From: Pirellulaceae bacterium
GTDB lineage: Bacteria; Planctomycetota; Planctomycetia; Pirellulales; Pirellulaceae
Direction of reading: 5' to 3'
Assembly: GCA_020852965.1 (NCBI GenBank)
Contig: JADYZV010000031.1
Coordinates: forward strand, 19,223 to 83,222
Length of the DNA stretch: 64,000 bases
A program made the translations under genes and the position numbers. The notes below the pieces were generated by a model that was not told where the DNA came from, did no database searches, and worked only from the letters and a program-made list of their open reading frames with translations. Positions 43,139-51,687 of the stretch are shown in pieces; position 1 is the first letter of the stretch, and each line of letters opens with the position of its first letter.

Positions 43139-44662
43139 CTACCGAGAGCGAGGCGAGCTACTCGACAGCCGGCGCACCTTGCGTTGTAGTGGCCGTTTGG
43201 CGCGCGGCTGGGCGGATGTGGAATCATTGAGAGAACTTGCAAATGAACTGGGCGTCGCACCGCTGGTCGCCATCGCGGCTGGTTTTCGCGGGAGTGGGGA
43301 CGGCTTTTGTGAATCACTGGAGCGCTGCTCTCGCCCTTCGCGATCGTGCGCGCTAGTGCGGCTTGATCTATTCGAGCCCGAGCGCTGCGACGCGGCTTGG
43401 CCACTGCGAGGGCTTGAACTGCGTGCGCTATTCTGGCTGCGAGCATGGGAACGCGAACTGCCCTGGTTCGTCGATTGCCCAGACGCTTGGCCGGGCGAAC
43501 CACGTCTGCGGCGCTCTGGTGGTGCAGGTCGAGGAGCGACTTGCCCAGGTGCCAGTGGGATCTTCTTACCGATCAGTAGTTCGATCTCACGCAGTTCTCC
43601 CATCTCTGCCGCCGAACAGAACGAGAGGGCGATTCCATCCGCACCGGCTCGACCGGTTCGCCCAATGCGATGCACATAGCTCTCGGCATCGACGGGCATG
43701 TCGTAGTTGACCACATGAGTAATCCCGTCGATATCAATACCGCGCGCGGCGATATCGGTAGCGACGAGCACCTGTACTTCACGGCTTTTGAAGGCATCGA
43801 GCGCGCGTTGCCGTGCGCTCTGGGATTTATTGCCGTGAATGACGGCGGCTCGCAGGCCACCCCGTGACAGGCGTTCGGCCAGCATGTTGGCACCGCGCTT
43901 GGTCTTAGCGAACACGATCGCGCGGTCCGCCTCGGGGGTTCCCAGGATCTTCTGAAGCAACGATAGTTTGCTTGCCTTTTCGACGAAGAACAACTGTTGT
44001 GCGATACGCTCGACGCTCGATTGCTTAGGCGTCACATTGACATTGACGGGATCGCGAAGCAACTGCTGAGCCAACTCCATGATCTTGGGTGGCATCGTCG
44101 CTGAGAAGAACAGCGATTGCCGCTGCTCAGGCAACTGACTGATAATGCGTTTCAAGGCAGGCATAAAGCCCATGTCGAGCATCCGATCTGCCTCGTCGAG
44201 CACAAAGACCTCCAGTCGATCGAGTTCGATGTGGCCTTGGTCCATCAAGTCGAGCAGTCGTCCAGGGGTAGCGACCAAGATGTGCGCCCCGCGATTGAGT
44301 GCGCGCACCTGATTGCCCTGGCTGACCCCGCCGTAAACCAGCACGCTGCGCAGTCGAAGGTGGCGTCCATAGGTAGTAAAGCTTTCTTCGATCTGAATGG
44401 CTAGCTCGCGGGTCGGTGCTAGCACCAGCACCAGGGGTTGATTCGGGGGGGCCTTGCGTGATTTTTCCGCTAGACGGTTGAGGATGGGGAGCGCGAAGGC
44501 AGCCGTCTTGCCAGTTCCAGTTTGAGCGCAGCCCAGCACGTCGCGTCCGTCCATCGCAGCGGGAATCGTTTGAGCTTGAATCGGCGTGGGGGTCGTATAG
44601 CGTTCTTCGCTGAGCGCACGCTGTACGGCGGGAAGTAAATCGAGTTCTTCAAAAGTCTTCAA
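43139..44662 (-). CDS. DEAD-box RNA helicase, RhlE-like
   Basis: The 507-residue protein has the full DEAD-box set: Q motif (TPTPIQAQTIPAAMDG), motif I (AQTGTGKT), Ia (APTRELAIQIEE), II (VLDEADRMLDMGF), III (SATMP), then the second RecA domain with VFAKTKRGANMLAERLSRGG, ATDIAARGIDID and HRIGRTGRAG. The C-terminal 130 residues are Arg/Ser/Gln-rich and disordered, ending RKVRRLSSSSPRSR, as in the RNA-binding tails of RhlE-type proteins. It would unwind or remodel RNA, for example in ribosome assembly or RNA decay. Confidence 0.93.
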   Translation of the reverse strand: MKTFEELDLLPAVQRALSEERYTTPTPIQAQTIPAAMDGRDVLGCAQTGTGKTAAFALPILNRLAEKSRKAPPNQPLVLVLAPTRELAIQIEESFTTYGRHLRLRSVLVYGGVSQGNQVRALNRGAHILVATPGRLLDLMDQGHIELDRLEVFVLDEADRMLDMGFMPALKRIISQLPEQRQSLFFSATMPPKIMELAQQLLRDPVNVNVTPKQSSVERIAQQLFFVEKASKLSLLQKILGTPEADRAIVFAKTKRGANMLAERLSRGGLRAAVIHGNKSQSARQRALDAFKSREVQVLVATDIAARGIDIDGITHVVNYDMPVDAESYVHRIGRTGRAGADGIALSFCSAAEMGELREIELLIGKKIPLAPGQVAPRPAPPERRRRGSPGQASGQSTNQGSSRSHARSQNSARSSSPRSGQAASQRSGSNRSSRTSAHDREGREQRSSDSQKPSPLPRKPAAMATSGATPSSFASSLNDSTSAQPRAKRPLQRKVRRLSSSSPRSR

Positions 44663-45528
44663 GTGATGTTTCCTTAAAATCGTTGTAAACCGTGAATCGT
44701 GGGCGGGCTTAATTTGCCCGAAACTTTTAGTAGTGGTTGTGTCGCTTATGTTGGCTAGCCCGCAACGCGTGTGTTACGCAAGTACAGACCGCCGGCATGC
44801 TGTCGCGAGCTGTAACCGGCTATCTGCTGGCCAATGAAACAGGTCGTTGAGCAAGCCAAAAATATGGCTGAAATCGGATCGAGTCTGGCGCTTCTCGCCT
44901 CGCTTGCGTGGGGAGAATGTCAGGCGAAATGCCGTAAATCCAGAGCGTTTCCAATTAAAAATGAACGCGCTCGGGCCGCTGGGTAGATTTTGGACAAACA
45001 AGAAAGTCACAAAACCCGTATGCACCCACCACGGTGCGAGCGGCTTTCCAGCAGGGTCACTCGACCGCTGGTTGGCAGCAGAATCTATCGGCATGGGACC
45101 GATCGTGGTTACGCAGGTAGGCGGAGAATCCAACTCCCCAAGTACACCTGCCAGGCTAAAGAACGCTGTTGCATCAACTCAGTTGACCAGCGTTACTCGC
45201 TTACTCTAACCCAATGGCTCCGCAGGATTTAGCGGTCCGTCGCATCGTCTACTTACACGTCGGTTTTTTAAATCGACGGATACGACCATTCCACACAAAC
45301 CTTGCAGGGCTGACGGTAGTATACGCTGTGGTTCACCCTAAGCCAAGTCATAAACTCGGCAATTCAGTTCGGATAACAGCAATTACCGGCAAACGTCTCC
45401 GCTTCTTCCTGCGACTACGAAGCCGCTATCCTGCCCCCGTCTTTCGTGCTTCGTAGACCCCCGCGAGCTCATCTCGCTGGTGAATCAGTTTTGTAGTGAG
45501 CTGATCAACAGCCCGTTAGCAGCCGGAC
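44663..45528. other. 866 bp intergenic region without a recognised gene
   Basis: Open frames exist on both strands (for example 44774-45133 and 44847-45209) but overlap each other, have unlikely composition and show no family features. The stretch sits between the RhlE start (divergent side) and the end of the secretion genes. It may be remnant sequence. No RNA gene was identified. Confidence 0.4.
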
Positions 45529-46662
45529 TCAATAGTCGAGCACGTCGAACATTTTGAACATGGGCATGTACATGGCCAAGACGATCCAGCCGATACAGGT
45601 GGCTAGGCTGACGGTCAAGATCGGTTCGATCATTCCCAGGGCCCCGCTGGTACGACGCATCAATTGATTCTGCATGAACTGGCAGCACCCATCGCAGGCT
45701 TTGGTAATGTTGCCCGAGTGCTCGCCAACCATGATAAGCTGTCGCACGGAGCTCGGAATCAAATGTTCTAGCTGGTTCATGGCCACGCTCAGTTTGGTGC
45801 CGTGAACCAGGGCGGCCGACAATTGCTCTAGCTGCTGACGCACGTAGCGATTGCCAACGGTCGAGCAGGCTTGGGAGATAGCGTCGATGGGGACAAAGCC
45901 TGCCGCGCACAGAGCGTGCACGCTACGCAGGAATTGCAGAATGGCGATGTCGCGTGAGAATGCACCAATTAATGGTAGACTCGTTAGGATGCGGTGGAAT
46001 GTCAGCCGCGCTTTGACGCTCGAACGAACGCTTAGCCAGACTCCGACAGCCGCCAAAATCGGCAGCAGTGGCAGATAGAAATGTCGTCCCAGCGTGCGGC
46101 TCAAGCCGGTTACGACGCTGGTCACCCAGGGAAGCGATACTTGCGACTCCGCATAGATCTTTTCGAACTGTGGTACGACGGTAGTGAGCATGAACAGCAT
46201 CAATCCGCTACCGGCCAGGGTGACCATCGCAGGGTAGGACAGTTTTTGCAGCAAGCTATTGCGCAGCGCCAGCCAACTTTCGAGCTGCTCGATAATGCGT
46301 CGCAGGGTCGAACTTAGATTGCCCGAGGATTCGCCGAGTTTGATTTGCTGAACCACATTGGCAGGGAATGCATTGGGAAAGAGGGACAGGGCTCCATGCA
46401 AACTGCTCCCTTCGACGAGCCGTCCGTGCAATCGCTTGAGCAGCTTGCGATGTTTCTTCAACGAAGGGTCGCTCGATAGTGCCCCAAGTACTTTCTGCAA
46501 AGGCATGCCGTTGTCGATCAATGTGCACAGCATATTGAGCATGCTGGCCAGGTCACGCGATGACATGCGGACCTTGTCCGGCTTGCTGCGATCGGCTGTC
46601 AGCTCGCGCAGCAACTTGCTCCCAAAACTCTCGGAGACGCTCTTGGATCTTATTGTGGACAT
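45529..46662 (-). CDS. Type II secretion / type IV pilus platform protein (GspF/PilC family)
   Basis: The 377-residue protein has the two T2SSF domains. Domain 1 has LASMLNMLCTLIDNGMPLQK and LVEGSSLHGALSLFPNAFPA with KLGESSGNLSSTLRRIIEQL. Domain 2 repeats the pattern with LRSVHALCAAGFVPIDAISQ, KLSVAMNQLEHLIPSSVRQL and VGEHSGNITKA. Three membrane helices are present (YPAMVTLAGSGLMLFMLTTV, YLPLLPILAAVGVWLSV and PILTVSLATCIGWIVLAMYM). It would be the inner-membrane platform driven by the upstream ATPase, whose gene ends 11 bp before this start. The start at 46662 fits the gene order. Confidence 0.92.
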   Translation of the reverse strand: MSTIRSKSVSESFGSKLLRELTADRSKPDKVRMSSRDLASMLNMLCTLIDNGMPLQKVLGALSSDPSLKKHRKLLKRLHGRLVEGSSLHGALSLFPNAFPANVVQQIKLGESSGNLSSTLRRIIEQLESWLALRNSLLQKLSYPAMVTLAGSGLMLFMLTTVVPQFEKIYAESQVSLPWVTSVVTGLSRTLGRHFYLPLLPILAAVGVWLSVRSSVKARLTFHRILTSLPLIGAFSRDIAILQFLRSVHALCAAGFVPIDAISQACSTVGNRYVRQQLEQLSAALVHGTKLSVAMNQLEHLIPSSVRQLIMVGEHSGNITKACDGCCQFMQNQLMRRTSGALGMIEPILTVSLATCIGWIVLAMYMPMFKMFDVLDY

Positions 46663-46673
46663 AGCGTGTGGAC

Positions 46674-48356
46674 CTAGCTCATGGTTTTAAAGTAGACTTC
46701 GTCCAAGGTCGTGACCCCCAGGCGGGCTTGATGCAAACCACCTTGCAATAATTCGGTCATCCCCTCTTCGATCGCCAGCTCGCGGATCTTCGAAACGGGC
46801 TGGCCACGTTCGACGGCTGACATGACTTGACCGCTGACGCTCATGATTTCAAATATTGGTATTCGACCCGAGTAGCCGGTGTTGAGGCACTTCTTGCAGC
46901 CGACGGCGCGGTAATAGGTATGGTTGGCCAAGTCCTCTTGGCTGATGCGCAGTCGGGCGACCAATTCCGCGTTGGGCTGACCTGCCACCTTGCAATGCGG
47001 GCAGAGCTTGCGCAACAGTCGCTGGGCGATGCTACCGACCATGGCACCGGCCAGTTTGAAGTGGTCGATCCCCAAATCGTTCAACCGCGTGACCGCGCTG
47101 GGCGCATCGTTGGTATGCAGCGTGCTAATCAGCAAGTGACCGGTCAAAGCGGCTTGGACGGCCACCGTGGCTGTTTCTTGATCGCGGATTTCCCCCACCA
47201 TGATGACATCGGGGTCTTGCCGCATGATGTACTTCAACGCATTGGCAAAACCCAATCCAAATTCATTGTTGTTTTGGATTTGATTGATCCCAGGCAGGCG
47301 GTATTCGACAGGATCCTCCACCGTGACAATATTGCGCTGTACGGCGTTGAGCAGGCTGAGCACCGCGTAGAGTGTGGTGGTCTTACCCGATCCGGTCGGC
47401 CCCGTCACGATGAACATCCCGTGCGGTCGGTCGATAATCGTCTGCAAGCGGGCCATGTCATGCGCGGAAATACCGAGCTGTTCGAGCGAAAAAGTTTTCG
47501 AACCTTCATCGAGCAGTCGCAATACCAGCTTTTCTCCACCCACGGTAGGAATGCTACTCACGCGGAAGTTGATTCGCTTGGCATTTTCCGTAAGCGAAAT
47601 ATGACCGTCCTGTGCGCGGCGCGTCTCGGTGGTGTTCATCTCCGCCATGACCTTGATTCTCGCAACGACCGCGGGCTCGATATGTACCGGGATGGTCATG
47701 ATCTGCTGCAGTTCGCCGTCGACGCGATAACGAACGCGCATCTCGGGCTGATGCGGTTCCAAGTGAATGTCACTGGCCCCCGCGTCGTGAGCTCCTTCGA
47801 GGATGCCGTGTACGAGTCGCACTACGGGTGCTTCTTCATCCTCTACCAAATCCGCGTCGATGATGTCTTCGGTCAAGTCGAGCTTCGAGAGCTCTTCTAG
47901 CTTCATGTCGACGATCGTTTGCCTGGCTATACTGCGTCCGTCGTAGCCGCGATCGATGGCCTGCATCAGTTCAGCCTCTTGAGCGATCACCGGCTCCACC
48001 GAATAGCCGGTCATCAACTCGACTTCGGCAATGGTCTCGATATCGTCGGGGGCCAACATGGCCAAGCGCAACGAGCGTTTGACGATAGCCAATGGCAGGA
48101 TTTTCCGAGCGCGCACAAGTTTCTCTGGAAGCAGGCGAATCACTTGCGGGTTGATTGCGCTGACATCGATCTCTTCGTAGGGAACTTCGAATTGACGAGA
48201 CAGCGCTTGTCCAAGCTGAGGACGCGTGATGTGGCCACTTTGAATCAGCCAATCCCCCAGCATAATATGTCGTGGCTTGTCGCGCATGCCTTTCGACAAT
48301 TCCGCGTCCGATAAGATTCCTTCGTCAATTAGGATATCGCCGAGTCGGGCAACCAT
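46674..48356 (-). CDS. Type II secretion / type IV pilus assembly ATPase (GspE/PilB family)
   Basis: The 560-residue protein begins with an MshE-N type domain (ARLGDILIDEGILSDAELSK, LPEKLVRARKILPLAIV). The ATPase domain has the Asp/His boxes, Walker A GPTGSGKTTTLYAV (about 322-335), VEDPVEYRLPGINQIQ, Walker B VIMVGEIRDQETA (about 385-397) and LISTLHTNDAPSAVTRL. A tetracysteine zinc site is present (CPHC then CKKC, about 455-490), followed by GRIPIFEIMSVS. It powers pseudopilus or pilus assembly. With the platform protein it forms a two-gene unit; pilins, prepilin peptidase and secretin are not in the window. Confidence 0.94.
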   Translation of the reverse strand: MVARLGDILIDEGILSDAELSKGMRDKPRHIMLGDWLIQSGHITRPQLGQALSRQFEVPYEEIDVSAINPQVIRLLPEKLVRARKILPLAIVKRSLRLAMLAPDDIETIAEVELMTGYSVEPVIAQEAELMQAIDRGYDGRSIARQTIVDMKLEELSKLDLTEDIIDADLVEDEEAPVVRLVHGILEGAHDAGASDIHLEPHQPEMRVRYRVDGELQQIMTIPVHIEPAVVARIKVMAEMNTTETRRAQDGHISLTENAKRINFRVSSIPTVGGEKLVLRLLDEGSKTFSLEQLGISAHDMARLQTIIDRPHGMFIVTGPTGSGKTTTLYAVLSLLNAVQRNIVTVEDPVEYRLPGINQIQNNNEFGLGFANALKYIMRQDPDVIMVGEIRDQETATVAVQAALTGHLLISTLHTNDAPSAVTRLNDLGIDHFKLAGAMVGSIAQRLLRKLCPHCKVAGQPNAELVARLRISQEDLANHTYYRAVGCKKCLNTGYSGRIPIFEIMSVSGQVMSAVERGQPVSKIRELAIEEGMTELLQGGLHQARLGVTTLDEVYFKTMS

Positions 48357-48439
48357 GATGTCTTTTTCTTCCTATTGCTTTGCTGCAACTTTACTTCAGA
48401 GCAGTGATCTCTCTTGATTTACCGGCACTCCGGCTAGGC

Positions 48440-48679
48440 GTTAAACCCGGATTATTCATAACCCGCAGCGTCAGCAAGGACGTTTGAGTCAGAGTCGAAA
48501 ATTAAAAGCATGAATTACTTTGGTTTTTCGCAACCCACTTGCAGTTGCGTCAAACGTCCTTGCTGACGCTGCGGGTTACGATTGCATAGCAGACTGTTTT
48601 TTGCTCGTGTGACGTAAACCTATTCGCTATCATCGTTTACTTCGTTTTCTCGCAGACTCATGAATTATCCGGGTTAAAC
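48440..48679. repeat. Nested inverted repeat, 240 bp
   Basis: The outer arms GTTAAACCCGGATTATTCAT (48440-48459) and ATGAATTATCCGGGTTAAAC (48660-48679) match at 18 of 20 positions when inverted. The inner arms (48460-48485 and 48552-48577) are a perfect 26-bp inverted repeat starting AACCCGCAGCGTCAGCAAGG. No gene lies inside. It occupies most of the 395 bp between the response regulator and the GspE-type gene. It resembles a small non-autonomous element. Confidence 0.8.
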
Positions 48680-48751
48680 AATCTTTGCTAGTTCGCATCT
48701 GAACGATGCTCAGGGGCTCGTAGCCCCGTCCACGACACTCAACCCAAATCC

Positions 48752-49138
48752 TTATTTTGCACCGACCAGACGGTGCCGTAACATGAGCAAGGCTTCGATC
48801 TTGCTCTGCAAAACGGCAGGGTCGAAGGGGATGATCAAGTAGTCGTTGGCCCCCGCCTTGTAGGCCTGTTCGACCAGACCCAAATCGGTGTCGATCGAAA
48901 AGGCTAGGATGGGCAGTTGTTCGCCGGAGTAGGTGTGCCTGACTTTTTGAATGGCTTCCCAGCCCTGCATGTCCGCTTGATGGGTATCGACGATCAGAAC
49001 GTCCAGGTTGGCTTCATCCAGTTTGGCCAGCATGTTCTGCGCTGTGCTCCAAACGGCCACGTCATGTCCCAGCAGCTCGAGCCGAAATGACACCAGGTCG
49101 GAAAGCAATTCGTCTTGTTCGACAATCGCAATTTTCAT
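48752..49138 (-). CDS. Single-domain response regulator, atypical
   Basis: The 128-residue protein is a receiver domain only: MKIAIVEQDELLSDLVSFRL, phospho-acceptor Asp in LDVLIVDTHQADMQGW (about residue 51-53), the Ser/Thr position in LPILAFSID and the last segment AYKAGANDYLIIPFDP. The invariant Lys of the usual Y-L-x-K-P-F motif is Ile here (YLIIPF), and the acidic pocket has Gln at one position (VEQD). There is no output domain. A GTG at 49144 is an alternative start. It lies about 65 bp downstream of a glycosyltransferase gene. It may act without normal phosphorylation. Confidence 0.8.
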   Translation of the reverse strand: MKIAIVEQDELLSDLVSFRLELLGHDVAVWSTAQNMLAKLDEANLDVLIVDTHQADMQGWEAIQKVRHTYSGEQLPILAFSIDTDLGLVEQAYKAGANDYLIIPFDPAVLQSKIEALLMLRHRLVGAK

Positions 49139-49210
49139 AGCCACGCATTCAAAAAAGTTTAAGTCGTTTTCAAGTTTCCATTGTCAATTAGTCGCTGACC
49201 GCTCCGCCGG

Positions 49211-50179
49211 TCAGTGGCGTTTGGCTACCGACTTCCGCTCAAACCAATCTGCAATCTTAAGTTTTCCGAAAAACAGTAGGTTGCGGGCGTAGCGTGGCCC
49301 GAGTCGTCGCGGATCGGACAGCGCGCGGTAGAGCCATTCGGCGCCCAACCATTGCCACACCGCCGGTGCACGTCTGGCTGTCCCTGCCAAAAAATCAAAC
49401 GAAGCACCGAGCTGAATACTCAGCGGTACGTGGAGTTCGGACAGGTTGTCGTGGATCCACAGCTCCCCTTTGGGTTGACCGAAGGCGACCAGCAGAATGT
49501 CGGTGCGCGAGGTACGAATCGTCGTCAGCAGTTCGCTACGTTCGGCGGCGGTGAGTTGGCGAAACGGCGGCGAACAACAGCCGGCCACTTGCAAAGCGGG
49601 GAATTGGCGAGTCAGCTCAGCGGCGGCCGCCTGAGCGACCCCTGGAGCGGCTCCCAAAAAGAACATGCGAAAGCCCTTGTCGGCCGACAGCCGCGCCAAC
49701 TCGACAATCATGTCCGATCCAGCCACGCGGCATGGAAGCGGCTTGTCCGTCGCCCTGGAACGGCTCACGATGGGTTGTCCGTCGGCGATCACCGCTGCGC
49801 TGCGCGCGTTGACTTCGACCAGTCGTGGAAACTGCTCGGTGAGCATCAAATAGTTTAAATTGGCGGTGACGAAATACTCGGGATGTCCGCGCCGGATAAT
49901 TTGTTCCGCCAAATCCAGCGTCTGCTGCATATTCAGGCGCGCGAAATCGGTTCCCCAAACATTGCATTTGTCTACCCCAAGCGGCTGCGGCTGGCTGCGG
50001 CTGGTAACAGCGGCAGCTATCGATGTGGGCGTGGGGGGGAGCGTGGCCAGAGCAGGTAGGCTTCCCGAGGGTCCAAGCACAAAGGGGGCGTTGTTGACGA
50101 CTAGTTGGGCGTCGCTAAGTATCGAGTTGGCAGCCATCGCAGGATTCAAAATACGGGAAATCGGAAGAGACTCGTTCAC
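49211..50179 (-). CDS. WecG/TagA/CpsF-family glycosyltransferase
   Basis: The 322-residue protein starts at GTG 50179. The core family region spans about 80-300: TANLNYLMLTEQFPRLVEVN, ADGQPIVSRSRATDKPLPCR, VAGSDMIVELARLSADKGFR, FFLGAAPGVA, ILLVAFGQPKGELWIHDNLS and IQLGASFDFLAGTARRAP followed by GAEWLYRALSDPRRL. These enzymes add N-acetylmannosamine or a related sugar to a lipid-linked carrier during cell-surface polysaccharide synthesis. The first 70 residues are an extra, low-complexity extension. It is a candidate partner of the polysaccharide export lipoprotein at 21.6 kb, though the two are far apart. Confidence 0.92.
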   Translation of the reverse strand: MNESLPISRILNPAMAANSILSDAQLVVNNAPFVLGPSGSLPALATLPPTPTSIAAAVTSRSQPQPLGVDKCNVWGTDFARLNMQQTLDLAEQIIRRGHPEYFVTANLNYLMLTEQFPRLVEVNARSAAVIADGQPIVSRSRATDKPLPCRVAGSDMIVELARLSADKGFRMFFLGAAPGVAQAAAAELTRQFPALQVAGCCSPPFRQLTAAERSELLTTIRTSRTDILLVAFGQPKGELWIHDNLSELHVPLSIQLGASFDFLAGTARRAPAVWQWLGAEWLYRALSDPRRLGPRYARNLLFFGKLKIADWFERKSVAKRH

Positions 50180-50265
50180 GTAAACCTACATCACCGCTAA
50201 ACTCTGGCTAACAGTTTTGTAGAGGTAAGCCCAAACGAATGGACCGCATGTGCGGGTAGTAACAG

Positions 50266-51609
50266 TTGCAACAACAAACACACCCAGCTAGCGCGGTCGT
50301 GGTAGTCATCGAAGGGCTCGGAACCAACTTGGTCGGTGCCTACGGCTCAAGCTCAGCCATCACTCCTGCCCTCGATCAGATGGCCTCGCAAGGGGTTTTG
50401 CTCGACCAGTGCTTTCTCGATTCTCAGCAATTGCCTGAGCAACTGCGTAGCCTATGGACGGCTGCCCACTCGCTACAAACTGGCCCCCTCCCCTGGAATT
50501 TGTGGCAAGGCTTCGCAGCGCGTTGGGGGGGGCGTAGCAGCGCTTCAGGCATGGCTCGCTTGCTGACTGACTCGCCCCAAGTGGCCGAGCTGGCCGAGCA
50601 ACTGGGTTGTCCGCAGATAACGTTGATCGAGCCTCGATCGACCAGCCCGTCCATCCTGCTTCCCGCCGGTGGCCCTCGGCACGAAGCAATCGAGGACTTG
50701 GCCCAAGGCCCCGCCGAGGACTCCTCGCAGTGTGCGGTGATGGAACTCCTGGCGACTGCGGCTGCCGAATTGGCCAGCGGACCACCCGGCTTGGTCTGGA
50801 TTCATAGCCGAGGACTGCGCCATCCTTGGGACGCACCGTTAGACATGCGCGCACAGTTTGCTGATCCCGAAGATCCAAATCCACCCGACTGCATTGAGTT
50901 GCCGTCGATCGCAATCGATGCAGAGACCGACCCAGATTTCGTCGTCGGCTGGGGACAAGTCGCTGCGGCCCAAGCAGCCGTGCTCGACGAAGGACTCTCT
51001 GTTCTTCGAGACACCGTCGCTCAGCGACCCGACGCGACCGCGTGGTCATGGCTGGTCACCACGCTGGGGGGAGTGCCGCTAGGCGAACATGGCCGCCTGG
51101 GGTGGGGACACCAGCAGTTGGTCGGGTCCGAACTGCATACAGCGACGATCATCGTTCCCGCTCAGCCGTTGGCGATTGGTTTGCGGCGTCCGGAATTGTT
51201 TCAGTTACCTGACATCGCCGCTACCCTGGCAGGACTGCTCGAGCTCGAATTGCCAAGCGCGGTTTGGGGACAGAACGCACTCGCGCTGGGCGCCGCGCAG
51301 TCCCCCGACCGCTGGCTCCATGAACTACGAATGGCCATGCTCTCCGGTAAGCAGGGCAATTGGCTGCGCACTCCAGCCTGGAGCGCCATTCTAGAGAACT
51401 TAGAAGCTGGTTCTCACGGTGACACCGGCAACGACCAACTGTTCGTCAAACCCGAGGATCGTTGGGAGGTGAGTCAAATTGCCGATCGACGTCGAGACAT
51501 CGTCGAACTTCACCGACAGCTTTTACCACTATTCGCGGCCGCTGCTAAGTGTGGTCAGCGATCGGCTCTGCCAGTCCTGGATGACGATCTACTCAACTTG
51601 CTCAGGTAG
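50266..51609 (+). CDS. Degenerate sulfatase/alkaline-phosphatase-fold protein
   Basis: The 447-residue protein starts at TTG 50266. It follows the sulfatase fold at low similarity: VVVIEGLGTNLVGAYGSSSA corresponds to the first metal-binding strand, TPALDQMASQGVLLDQCFLD to the segment before the nucleophile, WIHSRGLRHPWDAPLDMRAQ to the middle and WLVTTLGGVPLGEHGRLGWG to the usual SDHGxxLGEHG. The metal-binding Asp residues, the C/S-x-P-S-R formylglycine site and the second DH are all replaced, so enzymatic activity is unlikely. No signal peptide is visible, unusual for a planctomycetal sulfatase. It may be a structural or regulatory pseudoenzyme. Confidence 0.7.
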   Translation: MQQQTHPASAVVVVIEGLGTNLVGAYGSSSAITPALDQMASQGVLLDQCFLDSQQLPEQLRSLWTAAHSLQTGPLPWNLWQGFAARWGGRSSASGMARLLTDSPQVAELAEQLGCPQITLIEPRSTSPSILLPAGGPRHEAIEDLAQGPAEDSSQCAVMELLATAAAELASGPPGLVWIHSRGLRHPWDAPLDMRAQFADPEDPNPPDCIELPSIAIDAETDPDFVVGWGQVAAAQAAVLDEGLSVLRDTVAQRPDATAWSWLVTTLGGVPLGEHGRLGWGHQQLVGSELHTATIIVPAQPLAIGLRRPELFQLPDIAATLAGLLELELPSAVWGQNALALGAAQSPDRWLHELRMAMLSGKQGNWLRTPAWSAILENLEAGSHGDTGNDQLFVKPEDRWEVSQIADRRRDIVELHRQLLPLFAAAAKCGQRSALPVLDDDLLNLLR

Positions 51610-51687
51610 AGACGCCAAGTAAGAAAACCGTCGACGCATTCCCGTCTTGTGGAATCCCGCGGTCTGGCGATCCGCAGCAATCGATGG

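Noticed and set aside
42907..43503. 198-residue minus-strand frame
   Set aside because: It runs out of phase through the helicase C-terminus and the small AUC-start gene, both of which have clear family matches.
44774..45209. Overlapping open frames of 119 and 120 residues on opposite strands
   Set aside because: They overlap each other, show no family motif or ribosome-binding site, and have basic, low-complexity composition typical of chance frames.
46827..47900. 357-residue plus-strand frame
   Set aside because: Antisense to the well-supported GspE-type ATPase; no motifs of its own.
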